Assembly: GCA_945872355.1 (NCBI GenBank)
Contig: CAMBZU010000003.1
Coordinates: 22,519-86,518 of the forward strand
Source: Chitinophaga pinensis
GTDB lineage: Bacteria; Bacteroidota; Bacteroidia; UBA4408
Reading direction: 5' to 3'
Length of the DNA stretch: 64,000 bases
Shown here: positions 26,836 to 34,751 of the stretch, piece by piece
Layout of the letters: each line of letters begins with the position of its first letter
Position numbering within the stretch: the first letter of the stretch is position 1
Position numbers and translations under genes: made by a program
Notes under the pieces: model-generated
The model's database searches: none
The model's input: the letters and a program-made list of their open reading frames with translations, nothing else
Told to the model about the DNA's origin: nothing

Positions 26836-28644
26836 TTACTTTACAATTTTTCTAGTTGTAATTTTGTTAGCTTCATTTACTTGCACAACATAAATCCCGG
26901 CAGGCCATTCAGTTGTATTAATGCTTATTGATTTCTTTCCATTTGCTGAGCTGTTTGATATTAACTGACCAGTAGCATTGTATATTAAAACATTCGCATC
27001 TTGGCCCATTAAAGTTAGATTTAATTGCTCGTTAAAAGGCACAGGATAAATTGCATTTTTAGTTTGGCTTTGTATTGTTTGAATTGTTGTAAGTGAACCA
27101 TTAGGGGTGCTCACCACCATTCTAATCATTACATCTTCAATTTCGCGATACCGGTTAATAGCCCAGCCTGCGCCTAAAACTTCAAAAGTTTGATTACTTA
27201 AAGGCAAGGTTTGGTCTTGACCAATTGTTATACCATCGCCATTCATGATCCAAGAAACATATACACCAGAATCATTCACTGTTAAAGGCGCACTCAATAA
27301 TACCTGATTCCAAGTATTATTTGTAATTGATGCATTTGGCACAGCAATATTTACTAATTCAGTACCTGGGCCATTATTTATGCCATCATTAGCGTTAACT
27401 TTTGCAGTAAATCCAACAGCTGAAGGATCTGAAACTATAAAATACTCTAAGCGTTGAATTACGAAAGGGCTAAATGGTGGCTCAAAATACACGCCAACAC
27501 CGCCATTGCCGCCTTGCCAACTCAAACCTAAACCTTCGCTAGTGTTGTCACAGTATTGTAAGTTTACAAGCGCATTTAAAGTGTCAACAACAACCAATTC
27601 CATTGCTTTAGTATTGTTTGTTGGTGTTGCATCGTTAGCTAATTGAGTTTCAGAAGTGAAACGATAAGTGCCATTTGCAATTGGAGAAAAAGTACTACTT
27701 TGAGTAATAATTTGTTCATCACCAGGATTAGCCACATTAGCTGTTGAGGTGCTTGAAGTTATGAGCGTATTTGCAGCGTTTAATACTTGCGAATAAACAT
27801 TGAAGGCAGCTATATTTTGGTTTCCAGTATTTTTTACTTGACTTGTCATTTGAAAACTTGGGCCATTGTTTAATAAAAATTTTGCGCCTGTTTCGTCATT
27901 GTCATTCCACATTACAGCTGCATCAATTACTTGATAGGTTGTATTGTTAGGATAATAAAATTTTACTGCGTAATTGCTAAGCGGGTATTGCCCGTATGAG
28001 TGTTGCAGGCCAATATTTCCTGAATTGTTTTCGATGCCGATACTTAGAATATTTGCAGTTCCGGCAGATACGCCACTTTGTAATTTATACTGAAAAGTGA
28101 TAGAACTATCGATGTTACTTAAAATTATTTGGAAGCTATTTGCACCTTGTATATAACCGTTGGCTGCAGTAGGACTCCAAAAAGCTACATTTTCATAGCT
28201 TACTATCAACGTATCGTTTGTTGCATTTTGCCAATAATAACATTGGCCAGGATTTGTTGCGCCATCAAAATTAAGATCGGCGGCAAATGGTGCAATAAAA
28301 TTATTGGGTTGTGCAGCTGCAGGAATTGTAGGAAAAGGAGAAGAAATTTGTCCATTAGTAAATCCTATGTATCCATTAGAACCAATATAATATTGAGAAA
28401 CGTTATACCAATAATACTGAAAATTAAATCCAATTGGAAAAGGACCTGTATTATTATCATCACTTAAACCTGTTACTTGAATGGTGTTGGGCAAAGCAGT
28501 AATATCAATCCAAGAATATACAGGACCATTGGGCTCGTTGCTGTCTTTCCAAGTATAACCAAATATATCAGGTCCGCCAACGGCAGCAAATAAAGTAGAA
28601 TAGCAGATTGTTGCAATAAAAGTTAGAAGTAAATTTCTTTTCAT
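26836..28644 (-). CDS. Secreted protein with T9SS sorting domain
   Basis: The frame opens at 28704. I place the start at the ATG at 28642-28644 because it opens a signal peptide (KRNLLLTFIATICYSTLFAA), giving 602 residues. The first 220 residues form a jelly-roll-like domain seen in many Bacteroidota exoproteins (FGYTWKDSNEPNGPVYSWIDI ... IGSNGYIGFTNGQ ... PFAADLNFDG). An adhesion-like segment follows (TSQVKNTGNQNIAAFNVYSQV), then another beta domain (NQVLLSAPLTVNDSGVYVSWI), and a type A sorting domain ends it (IYPVPFNEQLNLTLMG ... TTRKIVK). No catalytic site is recognised. It lies 208 bases downstream of the B12-riboswitch gene on the same strand and may belong to the same regulon, though the long gap leaves room for its own promoter. 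Confidence 0.78.
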   Translation of the reverse strand: MKRNLLLTFIATICYSTLFAAVGGPDIFGYTWKDSNEPNGPVYSWIDITALPNTIQVTGLSDDNNTGPFPIGFNFQYYWYNVSQYYIGSNGYIGFTNGQISSPFPTIPAAAQPNNFIAPFAADLNFDGATNPGQCYYWQNATNDTLIVSYENVAFWSPTAANGYIQGANSFQIILSNIDSSITFQYKLQSGVSAGTANILSIGIENNSGNIGLQHSYGQYPLSNYAVKFYYPNNTTYQVIDAAVMWNDNDETGAKFLLNNGPSFQMTSQVKNTGNQNIAAFNVYSQVLNAANTLITSSTSTANVANPGDEQIITQSSTFSPIANGTYRFTSETQLANDATPTNNTKAMELVVVDTLNALVNLQYCDNTSEGLGLSWQGGNGGVGVYFEPPFSPFVIQRLEYFIVSDPSAVGFTAKVNANDGINNGPGTELVNIAVPNASITNNTWNQVLLSAPLTVNDSGVYVSWIMNGDGITIGQDQTLPLSNQTFEVLGAGWAINRYREIEDVMIRMVVSTPNGSLTTIQTIQSQTKNAIYPVPFNEQLNLTLMGQDANVLIYNATGQLISNSSANGKKSISINTTEWPAGIYVVQVNEANKITTRKIVK

Positions 28645-28852
28645 ATCAAATATATTTTGTTTGCTAAGGTAATTAAAATTCAATATCAAGCAATAAAATA
28701 GCATTTTATATGCTCAAAAAAAATGAAATGTTGCAACCAAACCATTATGTTTTATTACTGCTTATTGCTGTATTTTACTGATGCTTTCATGAGATTAAAT
28801 TTGCCACATTGCACAAGGGATTTAATAGCAAATTTACAGATTGATTAAAATA

Positions 28853-29866
28853 TTATTGTTTAATAAATTTCTGATTTTGTATTCCTTTTTTTGTTTGTAT
28901 TTGGATGTTATAGATGCCATTGGATAAATTTTCAATTGAAAATTTTTGTTGTGAGGCGATATTTTTATACTCCAACATTTTTTGTCCATTCATGTTAAAA
29001 ATAGTGACGATATTATTGCTTCCATCGGGCACATTATTAAAGTAAATAAAAGAGTTGGCAGGATTTGGAAAAACAATTATTTGATTTGTAGCTAATTCTA
29101 TTTCATTATTTCCAACGGTTACATCAATGGTCAAATTATCTAAACAGAAAAATGCTGGTGTATTCATGCCAAATGCACCATTGTCTGATGAAGTTAATGT
29201 AAATTTTAAGCTGTCGAAAACCCCAAGTATGCTGCAATCTACCCATTCCCAAGTTTTTAAAATATAGTCTAAACTATCATTGGTGAAACGAAAATCAGCT
29301 AAATAAAACGCTACACTATCAGCACTTAATTGACCGCCAACATAAGCCCTTGTAGTAAGTTTAAAAAAGTCAGGAAAATTTCCTTGAGGTAAACCACTAT
29401 TAGTGCCAGTTGTATCTCCAAATTTTCTTGCAAAAGTATCTCCATTCTTCATGCTGTTATAGGCGTAAGTGCCATTTGTAACATAAAAACCATTGATAAC
29501 CATTGTTGGCGTTATATTATTTAAACGGGCAATTGCATTTTGCTGAACTACTGCATAATTTGAAGAACCTGCATATCCAACTGCAGCCTTAGCAGCATAA
29601 AGATTTGTGAAGCCTGAGGTAATAGAATCAACCATTGAAGAATAGGCAAATCCATCTACCCAATATCCACCAAATGAAGTATCATAATTATTTGGAAAAT
29701 ACATGCCGCCACTTACAAAACCACCAGATTGATCACTTCCGTTCCAATAGGCGCCCATAGGTGGCGTTGGAAGAAATAAATTTTCAAAATCTGATATTAT
29801 TTGTGCTTTAATAAGCAAGTTGCTAAACAACACAAGCGCAATTAAAAGAGGTAATTTTTTTTTCAT
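28853..29866 (-). CDS. DUF4465 protein with T9SS tail, downstream of a cobalamin riboswitch
   Basis: The start at ATG 29864-29866 (frame open to 29959) gives 337 residues and a clean signal peptide (KKKLPLLIALVLFSNLLIKAQ). The DUF4465 domain occupies about 22-260: DFENLFLPTPPMGAYWNGSDQSGGFVSGGMYFPNNYD ... GYWVDGFAYSSMVD ... YGLPQG-like NSGLPQGNFPDFFKLTTRAY. A type A sorting domain ends it (IVFPNPANSFIYFNN ... QNQKFIKQ). DUF4465 genes are often found in B12-regulated loci in Bacteroidota; from memory the surface B12-binding BtuH proteins are of this kind, which I could not verify. With the riboswitch upstream, a role in capturing cobalamin or a related corrinoid at the surface is a reasonable inference. 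No btuB-like receptor is adjacent. Confidence 0.85.
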   Translation of the reverse strand: MKKKLPLLIALVLFSNLLIKAQIISDFENLFLPTPPMGAYWNGSDQSGGFVSGGMYFPNNYDTSFGGYWVDGFAYSSMVDSITSGFTNLYAAKAAVGYAGSSNYAVVQQNAIARLNNITPTMVINGFYVTNGTYAYNSMKNGDTFARKFGDTTGTNSGLPQGNFPDFFKLTTRAYVGGQLSADSVAFYLADFRFTNDSLDYILKTWEWVDCSILGVFDSLKFTLTSSDNGAFGMNTPAFFCLDNLTIDVTVGNNEIELATNQIIVFPNPANSFIYFNNVPDGSNNIVTIFNMNGQKMLEYKNIASQQKFSIENLSNGIYNIQIQTKKGIQNQKFIKQ

Positions 29867-30024
29867 GTTTTTTTGTTTTTCTATTATTTTTTTAAACCAT
29901 TGATTCATCAATATCATCAACAGGAATAATAAAACAGGCAAACAAATTTGTAGCGGCATATAGCTGCATAGCTTTCACAAAAATGATGTCCTGCTTTTTT
30001 CCCGAAGCTGGCAATCTAATTTTG

Positions 30025-30182
30025 CATTGGCAGGTCTTCTGACTTGCTTTATCTAGCGTCTTCCCTCATAACTATTATGCTATAAAGTGACATTTAATGC
30101 TAGAAAAAATTGTTTTTGTGAAACAATTAAAGCTTACAGCAGCGGGAACTGTTACTGATTTACACAGTATTCCCTTTTAATT
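30025..30182 (-). ncRNA. Cobalamin (AdoCbl) riboswitch
   Basis: Read on the minus strand, the leader begins AAAAGGGAATACTGTG and contains the B12-box region CAGTTCCCGCTGCTGTAAGC. It ends with CAGAAGACCTGCCA, matching the conserved 5', core and 3' blocks of cobalamin riboswitches in the right order over about 155 bases. Its own promoter lies directly upstream (30220-30249). About 160 bases separate it from the ATG of the DUF4465 gene, so it should control that gene in response to B12. The orientation excludes control of the plus-strand cold-shock gene. Confidence 0.93.
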
Positions 30183-30219
30183 TTTTGATAAAGTCTTTAT
30201 CTAAAAAACCAACGCAGGG

Positions 30220-30249
30220 CAAATGTATGAAATATTTTAAATACCACAA
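30220..30249 (-). promoter_or_regulatory. Promoter of the cobalamin riboswitch transcript
   Basis: On the minus strand TTG (complement of 30247-30249) is followed after 19 bases by TACATTTG (complement of 30220-30227), a close fit to the Bacteroidota consensus. Transcription would start around 30213, leaving a leader of roughly 350 bases containing the aptamer. Confidence 0.75.
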
Positions 30250-30293
30250 CTTAAAATTTTAAACGATGAAATGCATTTATCAGCAAATAAAAG

Positions 30294-30323
30294 TTTGTGA
30301 ATTCAATATTAATATTATTTTTG
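30294..30323 (+). promoter_or_regulatory. Promoter of the cold-shock gene
   Basis: TTTG (30294-30297) and TATTTTTG (30316-30323) are separated by 18 bases. The pair lies inside the upstream extension of the reading frame, so translation must start at the ATG at 30354, leaving a leader of about 25 bases. Confidence 0.7.
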
Positions 30324-30353
30324 TTCCATTATTATTTTAATTATTTATTTATT

Positions 30354-30545
30354 ATGAAAACAGGAAAAGTGAAATTCTTTAATGGTGCCAAAGGATTTGG
30401 ATTTATTAAAGACGATGCTACCAACGAAGAAGTATTTGTTCATGTAACAGGTTTAGTTGACCAAATTCAACAAGATGACAATGTTACTTTTGACATTACC
30501 GAAGGTAAACGTGGTTTAAACGCAGTAAACGTTAAGAAGGCTTAA
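30354..30545 (+). CDS. cspA: Cold-shock domain protein
   Basis: The 63-residue single-domain OB-fold protein has the RNA-binding motifs GKVKFFNGAKGFGFI (RNP1) and EVFVHV (RNP2). Such proteins act as RNA chaperones that melt secondary structure. The first ATG consistent with the promoter at 30294-30323 is at 30354; the frame is open upstream, but those residues (LILFLFHYYFNYLF) are not family-like. The short leader argues against the long cold-box leader of E. coli cspA. A strong terminator follows at 30571-30600. The gene symbol is by family resemblance. Confidence 0.94.
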   Translation: MKTGKVKFFNGAKGFGFIKDDATNEEVFVHVTGLVDQIQQDDNVTFDITEGKRGLNAVNVKKA

Positions 30546-30570
30546 TTATATTGATGCCACAGGTAATTTA

Positions 30571-30601
30571 AAGCCCTTGCTTATTTAGCAGGGGCTTTTT
30601 T
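30571..30601 (+). terminator. Intrinsic terminator of the cold-shock gene
   Basis: AAGCCCTTGCT and AGCAGGGGCTT pair around a TATTT loop and are followed by a seven-T run, 25 bases after the cold-shock stop codon. Confidence 0.85.
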
Positions 30602-30613
30602 TATGCTTATTAC

Positions 30614-30640
30614 TTTTAACCCAGATTTCGCATTAGAAAC
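30614..30640. repeat. Dispersed repeat type III, partial copy
   Basis: TTTTAACCCAGATTTCGCATTAGAAAC matches the left end of the element at 34525 with one internal difference, but the second palindrome half and the right end are missing. The rest of the 30602-30839 spacer holds no gene I can support. Confidence 0.6.
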
Positions 30641-30839
30641 CTACTCAACTCATTTCACTTCAATCTCACGCAATAATCCATTTTGAATTTCAAAATAGCT
30701 TGATACGCTATCCTTCCAATATACATGGTGCGTAAAATGAACTTCAAAAAATATTGTTTAAGAAAGATTTCAAATGCGTAATTAAGGTTAAGCTATTTAG
30801 CACTTTGTTTTGCTGAAATATTTGAAGACCTTTGCCGAA

Positions 30840-32063
30840 ATGTTAGAAGTTAAAACGATAGTAATTATAGGGGGAGGTGCTGCAGGATATTTTGCTGCAA
30901 TAAATGTGGCCTATAATTATCCCGAGTGCAAAGTAATCATTGTAGAAAAAACAGGTAAAACACTTCAAAAAGTGAAGGTGAGTGGAGGTGGAAGATGCAA
31001 TGTTACAAACCACTGTTTTGAGTTATCTCAGCTTTCAAAAAACTATCCTAGAGGAGAGAAAGAACTGCTTCAAGCCTTTTATCAATTTTCGGTGAGTGAT
31101 ACAATAGCATGGTTTGAGCAGCATCATGTTGATTTAATTGCAGAAGATGATCACAGAATGTTTCCAAGCACCAATAGTTCTCAAACAATTATTGATTGTT
31201 TTGAGAGCTCTTTTAATCAATTGGGAGGAAAAATATTTCTAAATACTGAAGTAATTGCGATTAAAAAATTAGAAAATAATTTTGAAATTAATTTTAAAAC
31301 TGGCAATAATATTATTGCTAGTAAAATTATTGTTACCAGTGGCGGCTACAATCAAGAAAGTGGTTACAACTTTTTAAATGCATTTCAATTAAATGTGATA
31401 AAGCCATTGCCATCTTTGTTTACGTTTAATTTAGCTGATAAAAAAATTACAAAATTAATGGGCTTAAGCGTACCATCTGCAAAGGTTACCATAAAACAAA
31501 GTAAGTTGGAAAATGAAGGTCCATTACTTATTACCCATTGGGGATTAAGCGGGCCAGCAGTTATTAAGTTATCATCATTTGCTGCTATTCATTTAAATGA
31601 AATAAATTACAATTTTGAGATAGAAGTGAATTGGAATAATAACTTCAGTAAAGAAACTTTAAAGCAACATTTAATAAAACTTAAAAACACTACAGCTAAG
31701 GTTTGGGGTAGTTTACATACAGAAATAGGAATTCCTAAGCGGCTATTAGAATATATGATGTATGAATGTGAAATAAGTGAAACTAAAAAATTAGCCGAAA
31801 CCAATAATAAACAAATTGAACAGCTGTGCGCCATGGTTTGTGAAGGTACATTTGCTATAAAAGGAAAAACAACTTTTAAAGAAGAGTTTGTAACCTGCGG
31901 AGGTATTGATTTAAAAGAAGTAAACTTTAAAACTATGGAATGTAAAAAGATACAGGGACTTTACTTTGCAGGCGAAGTTTTAAATATTGATGGCATTACA
32001 GGTGGATTTAATTTTCAAGCAGCATGGACCACCAGTTTTATTGCAGCGCAGCTGAAAACATAA
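30840..32063 (+). CDS. BaiN/RdsA-family FAD-dependent oxidoreductase (HI0933-like)
   Basis: Starting at ATG 30840 (the frame is open to TTG 30810) the flavoprotein is 407 residues. It begins with the FAD-binding motif IVIIGGGAAGYFAAINVA, followed by the family's VSGGGRCNVTNHC. Later it has THWGLSGPAVIKLSS and the C-terminal VTCGGIDLKEVNFKTMECK ... GLYFAGEVLNIDGITGGFNFQAAW. This family includes predicted NAD(P)-utilising dehydrogenases of unknown substrate, related to the bile-acid reductase BaiN; the true substrate here is not known. It is probably cytoplasmic, with no export signal. Confidence 0.9.
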   Translation: MLEVKTIVIIGGGAAGYFAAINVAYNYPECKVIIVEKTGKTLQKVKVSGGGRCNVTNHCFELSQLSKNYPRGEKELLQAFYQFSVSDTIAWFEQHHVDLIAEDDHRMFPSTNSSQTIIDCFESSFNQLGGKIFLNTEVIAIKKLENNFEINFKTGNNIIASKIIVTSGGYNQESGYNFLNAFQLNVIKPLPSLFTFNLADKKITKLMGLSVPSAKVTIKQSKLENEGPLLITHWGLSGPAVIKLSSFAAIHLNEINYNFEIEVNWNNNFSKETLKQHLIKLKNTTAKVWGSLHTEIGIPKRLLEYMMYECEISETKKLAETNNKQIEQLCAMVCEGTFAIKGKTTFKEEFVTCGGIDLKEVNFKTMECKKIQGLYFAGEVLNIDGITGGFNFQAAWTTSFIAAQLKT

Positions 32064-32154
32064 AAAATCAAAAAGCGTATTAAAACAATCCGATAAAACG
32101 TAATTTTGTACAACAAATCATTTACAGCATCTGTTACAGTTTTAAAAATAATTA

Positions 32155-33057
32155 ATGAGCAACTCTATTCTTGATGACATAAAATTTAATTTGAGAACGG
32201 GTAATAACATACTGCGTTTTGTAATTATAAATGCAGGTATTTTTATTATTCTTGGCCTGCTTAGTTTAATTGATAATTTGTTTAAACTTGGCGGTATTCT
32301 GCATTTTAATGAGTATTTTACTTTTCCCTCATCGCCTGTTTGGTGGTTAAGAAAACCTTGGTCTTTGTTGAGTTATATGTTTCTTCATCAAGACTTGTTT
32401 CATTTACTTGGCAACATGGTTATGCTTTATTTTGGTGGCCGTATTTTTACTGAATTTTTAGGAAATAAAAGAATTGTTGCATTGTATTTTGCTGGTGGTA
32501 TTGCTGGCGCTTTGTTATATATGTTGCTTTATAATACCATTCCAATGTTTGCCGATGCAGGTATAATTAGCAATTTGCTAGGTTCATCGGCAGCTGTTTT
32601 GGCTATATTTTTTGCCATTGCAAGTTATTTACCCAATTATGAAGTTGGTTTAATTTTAATTGGTCCTGTGCGTTTAAAATATATTGCTTTGTTTTTATTT
32701 GTTCTTGATTTATTAAGTATTGATCAAAACAACCCAGGTGGGCATATTGCCCATATTGGCGGGGCCCTATTTGGAATTGCTTATGCTACTGGATTAAGAA
32801 AGGGTTATGACTTTACAATCACGTTTAATAATATGGTAAACAAAATAGAAAATTTATTTAGCAAGCGTAATCAAAGTAGCGCTAAGATGAAAGTATCCTA
32901 CAGGGAATCAACATCACAAAAAGCAAAAGCTGTAAAAGAGGCCAAAAACAAGCAAGAAGTTATTGATGCCATTTTAGATAAAATATCAAAATCGGGATAC
33001 GATAGTTTAACTAAGTCAGAACAAGAAACCATTTTTAAAATGAGTAAGGAAGATTAA
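32155..33057 (+). CDS. Rhomboid-family intramembrane serine protease
   Basis: The 300-residue protein has six or so membrane helices. Rhomboid signatures are visible: FLHQDLFHLLGNMVMLYFGGRIFTEFLG in loop L1/TM2, the nucleophile Ser145 in GSSA, and His200 in AHIGGALFG, completing the Ser-His dyad. These enzymes cleave transmembrane substrates within the bilayer. After the membrane domain, a basic soluble tail (about 230-300, KEAKNKQEVIDAILDKISKSGYDSLTKSEQE) resembles the C-terminal extension common on Bacteroidota rhomboids. A TAATTTTG box lies at 32101-32108. The substrate is unknown. Confidence 0.88.
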   Translation: MSNSILDDIKFNLRTGNNILRFVIINAGIFIILGLLSLIDNLFKLGGILHFNEYFTFPSSPVWWLRKPWSLLSYMFLHQDLFHLLGNMVMLYFGGRIFTEFLGNKRIVALYFAGGIAGALLYMLLYNTIPMFADAGIISNLLGSSAAVLAIFFAIASYLPNYEVGLILIGPVRLKYIALFLFVLDLLSIDQNNPGGHIAHIGGALFGIAYATGLRKGYDFTITFNNMVNKIENLFSKRNQSSAKMKVSYRESTSQKAKAVKEAKNKQEVIDAILDKISKSGYDSLTKSEQETIFKMSKED

Positions 33058-33264
33058 TGTTTTTTGATTTTGAATGGGATGTAAAAATGAAGCATTGCCC
33101 AACCTTTGATTGTAGATAAAAGGGAGTAATAAACGCCAATAAAGTAACATTTGAATTGTTTATAATGCTAATAATTCAAATAAATATTAAATTTTTGAAA
33201 TGGTTAATTTAGTTTTTTTCGGTGTTATTAATGCTGCCTTATTTAACTTTATATTCTCATATCA

Positions 33265-33651
33265 ATGCGCCACAACATGAAGAGCAATAAACCAATTTCA
33301 ATACAAGCCAGGTTAAACAGTTTTGTTTATGCATTTGAAGGAATAAAGTATTTTATGCGTCATGAACCACAAGCCCTCATTCATTTGCTTGCAGCGCTGG
33401 CAGTGATTATTGCCGGTTATAGTTTTGAAATAAGTGTTGGTGAATGGATAGCAATTTCATTTGCTATTGGATTGGTGGTGGTAGCTGAAATGTTGAATAC
33501 AGCCATTGAGAAATTAACCGATATGGTTTCTCCTGAAATACATCCTAATGCAAAGGTGGTTAAAGATTTAGCAGCAGGAGCGGTGTTAATGGCGAGTATT
33601 GTTGCTTTAGTGATAGGATTGATCGTTTTTTTGCCGAAGGTGTTGTATTAA
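33265..33651 (+). CDS. dgkA: Diacylglycerol/undecaprenol kinase, DgkA family
   Basis: The 128-residue integral membrane kinase has three helices and the family signature AEMLNTAIEKLTDMVSPEIHPNAKVVKDLAAGAVLMAS. The two glutamates and the Lys-Asp pair bind ATP-Mg. In Gram-negative bacteria DgkA recycles diacylglycerol; Gram-positive-type relatives phosphorylate undecaprenol. Substrate choice cannot be settled here. Met5 (33277) is an alternative start. The 206 bases upstream hold no gene I can support. Confidence 0.92.
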   Translation: MRHNMKSNKPISIQARLNSFVYAFEGIKYFMRHEPQALIHLLAALAVIIAGYSFEISVGEWIAISFAIGLVVVAEMLNTAIEKLTDMVSPEIHPNAKVVKDLAAGAVLMASIVALVIGLIVFLPKVLY

Positions 33652-33656
33652 TTTTT

Positions 33657-34319
33657 TTAAAAAATACAGGTCATTCCAAGGCCGAATATTATATTGATTC
33701 TTACGCCATAATTAAAATCAGAAAGTATGTTGTATGAACCACTATTGTTTTCTAAACTTGTTATTTTTCGATTAATATAATTATATGATAGTAGTGGTTC
33801 AATTAAAAATGATTTCCCTGCTTTAAAAGCATAGCCAATACCTAAATTAGCACCCCAATGCTGACTTTCTATTTTTCTATTTTCGTAAGTAATTGAATAT
33901 CTTGTATAATAGTTTAGCGATGGAGCCTCATAAGATTGTTTCCCAATGCCAAGCAAAAACGAACTTGTAATGAAAACTCCTTTTTTAGTGTAATATCTTA
34001 TGATGGGGGATATAGATAATTCATGCAAATTTGATTTTACATAATAGACTCCATTGTAGTATGAAGAACCCTCAAATGTAGCATATTGAAATCCATAATT
34101 AAGGCCCAGGCCTAATACAAATTTTTTAACTTTATAACCATAAAATGGAGCGGCATATAATTGAATTTCTTTTTGATTGCTAGATAAAGAAGGAACATGA
34201 TAATTTCCTCCTGCATTAATACCAATATAGTTTCTGGGAGTTTTTTCTGTTTCATTACTTTGCGCAGATAGTTGCAGCATTGAAATCAAAAGTATCGTGG
34301 TAAAAAGTATTTTTTTCAT
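33657..34319 (-). CDS. Predicted outer-membrane beta-barrel protein
   Basis: The start is placed at ATG 34317-34319 because it opens a signal peptide (KKILFTTILLISMLQLSAQ), giving 220 residues. A Tyr/Gly-rich porin-like body follows: NYIGINAGGNYHVPSL, FYGYKVKKFVLGLGLNYGFQY, ISPIIRYYTKKGVFI, HWGANLGIGYAFKAGKSF. The C-terminus is short and hydrophobic, as in OmpA/OmpW-like 'outer membrane beta-barrel' families of Bacteroidota. A TACATTTG box lies upstream (complement of 34347-34354). No ligand or function can be assigned. Confidence 0.75.
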   Translation of the reverse strand: MKKILFTTILLISMLQLSAQSNETEKTPRNYIGINAGGNYHVPSLSSNQKEIQLYAAPFYGYKVKKFVLGLGLNYGFQYATFEGSSYYNGVYYVKSNLHELSISPIIRYYTKKGVFITSSFLLGIGKQSYEAPSLNYYTRYSITYENRKIESQHWGANLGIGYAFKAGKSFLIEPLLSYNYINRKITSLENNSGSYNILSDFNYGVRINIIFGLGMTCIF

Positions 34320-34524
34320 GATGTTTATGCAAGTAGAGGTTTTACGCAAATGTAAGCTTTGTCTGTTTTTGTAGCAGTAAAATAAAATTTTAATTAAGGC
34401 TTAAACATCTCATATATGCTAATTGATATTCATTTTCAGCTCATATTGCTATTGAAGCCACATTATGCAATAGGAATTCTTGATCTGCAAAATTTTACAA
34501 TAATATCAATTGCTTATGATTTGA

Positions 34525-34679
34525 GTTTAACCCAGATTACGCATTAGAAATGCGTAAACTATAAAGAAATTGTAAATCAGATTTTTACAAATCTGATAAC
34601 ATTTTCTAAATCGGGATTAACCCAACTAAATCAAGTAGTTCGATTTTTTAAATCTCCTATTGATTAATTTGGGTTAAAC
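34525..34679. repeat. Dispersed repeat type III, full 155-bp copy with terminal inverted repeats
   Basis: The element begins GTTTAACCCA and ends TGGGTTAAAC, a perfect 10-bp terminal inverted repeat. Inside lie ACGCATTagaAATGCGT and CAGATTTTTAC...AAATCTG palindromes. Partial relatives occur at 30614-30640 and, inverted, at 55304-55346. It has no coding capacity, so it behaves like a MITE. No target-site duplication can be called with confidence. Confidence 0.75.
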
Positions 34680-34697
34680 GTAAATTACATAAATAAA

Positions 34698-34737
34698 AAA
34701 AAGGCAATTAATTAATTATTAATTGCCTTTTTTTTAG
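34698..34737 (-). terminator. Terminator of the LamG/T9SS gene
   Basis: AAAGGCAATTAAT pairs with ATTAATTGCCTTT around a short AT loop, with A- and T-runs on both sides. It lies 15 bases beyond the stop codon of the gene read leftward from 35993 and could act in both directions. Confidence 0.8.
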
Positions 34738-34751
34738 AAGAAGAAGGATTG

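Noticed and set aside
28647..28654. TATATTTG box directly before the 26836-28644 gene as its promoter
   Set aside because: It ends two bases before the ATG, which would leave no leader, and no -33 box is found at the right distance.
30025..30353. Riboswitch as a regulator of the cold-shock gene
   Set aside because: The conserved cobalamin blocks read on the minus strand, away from the cold-shock gene, which has its own promoter downstream of the aptamer.
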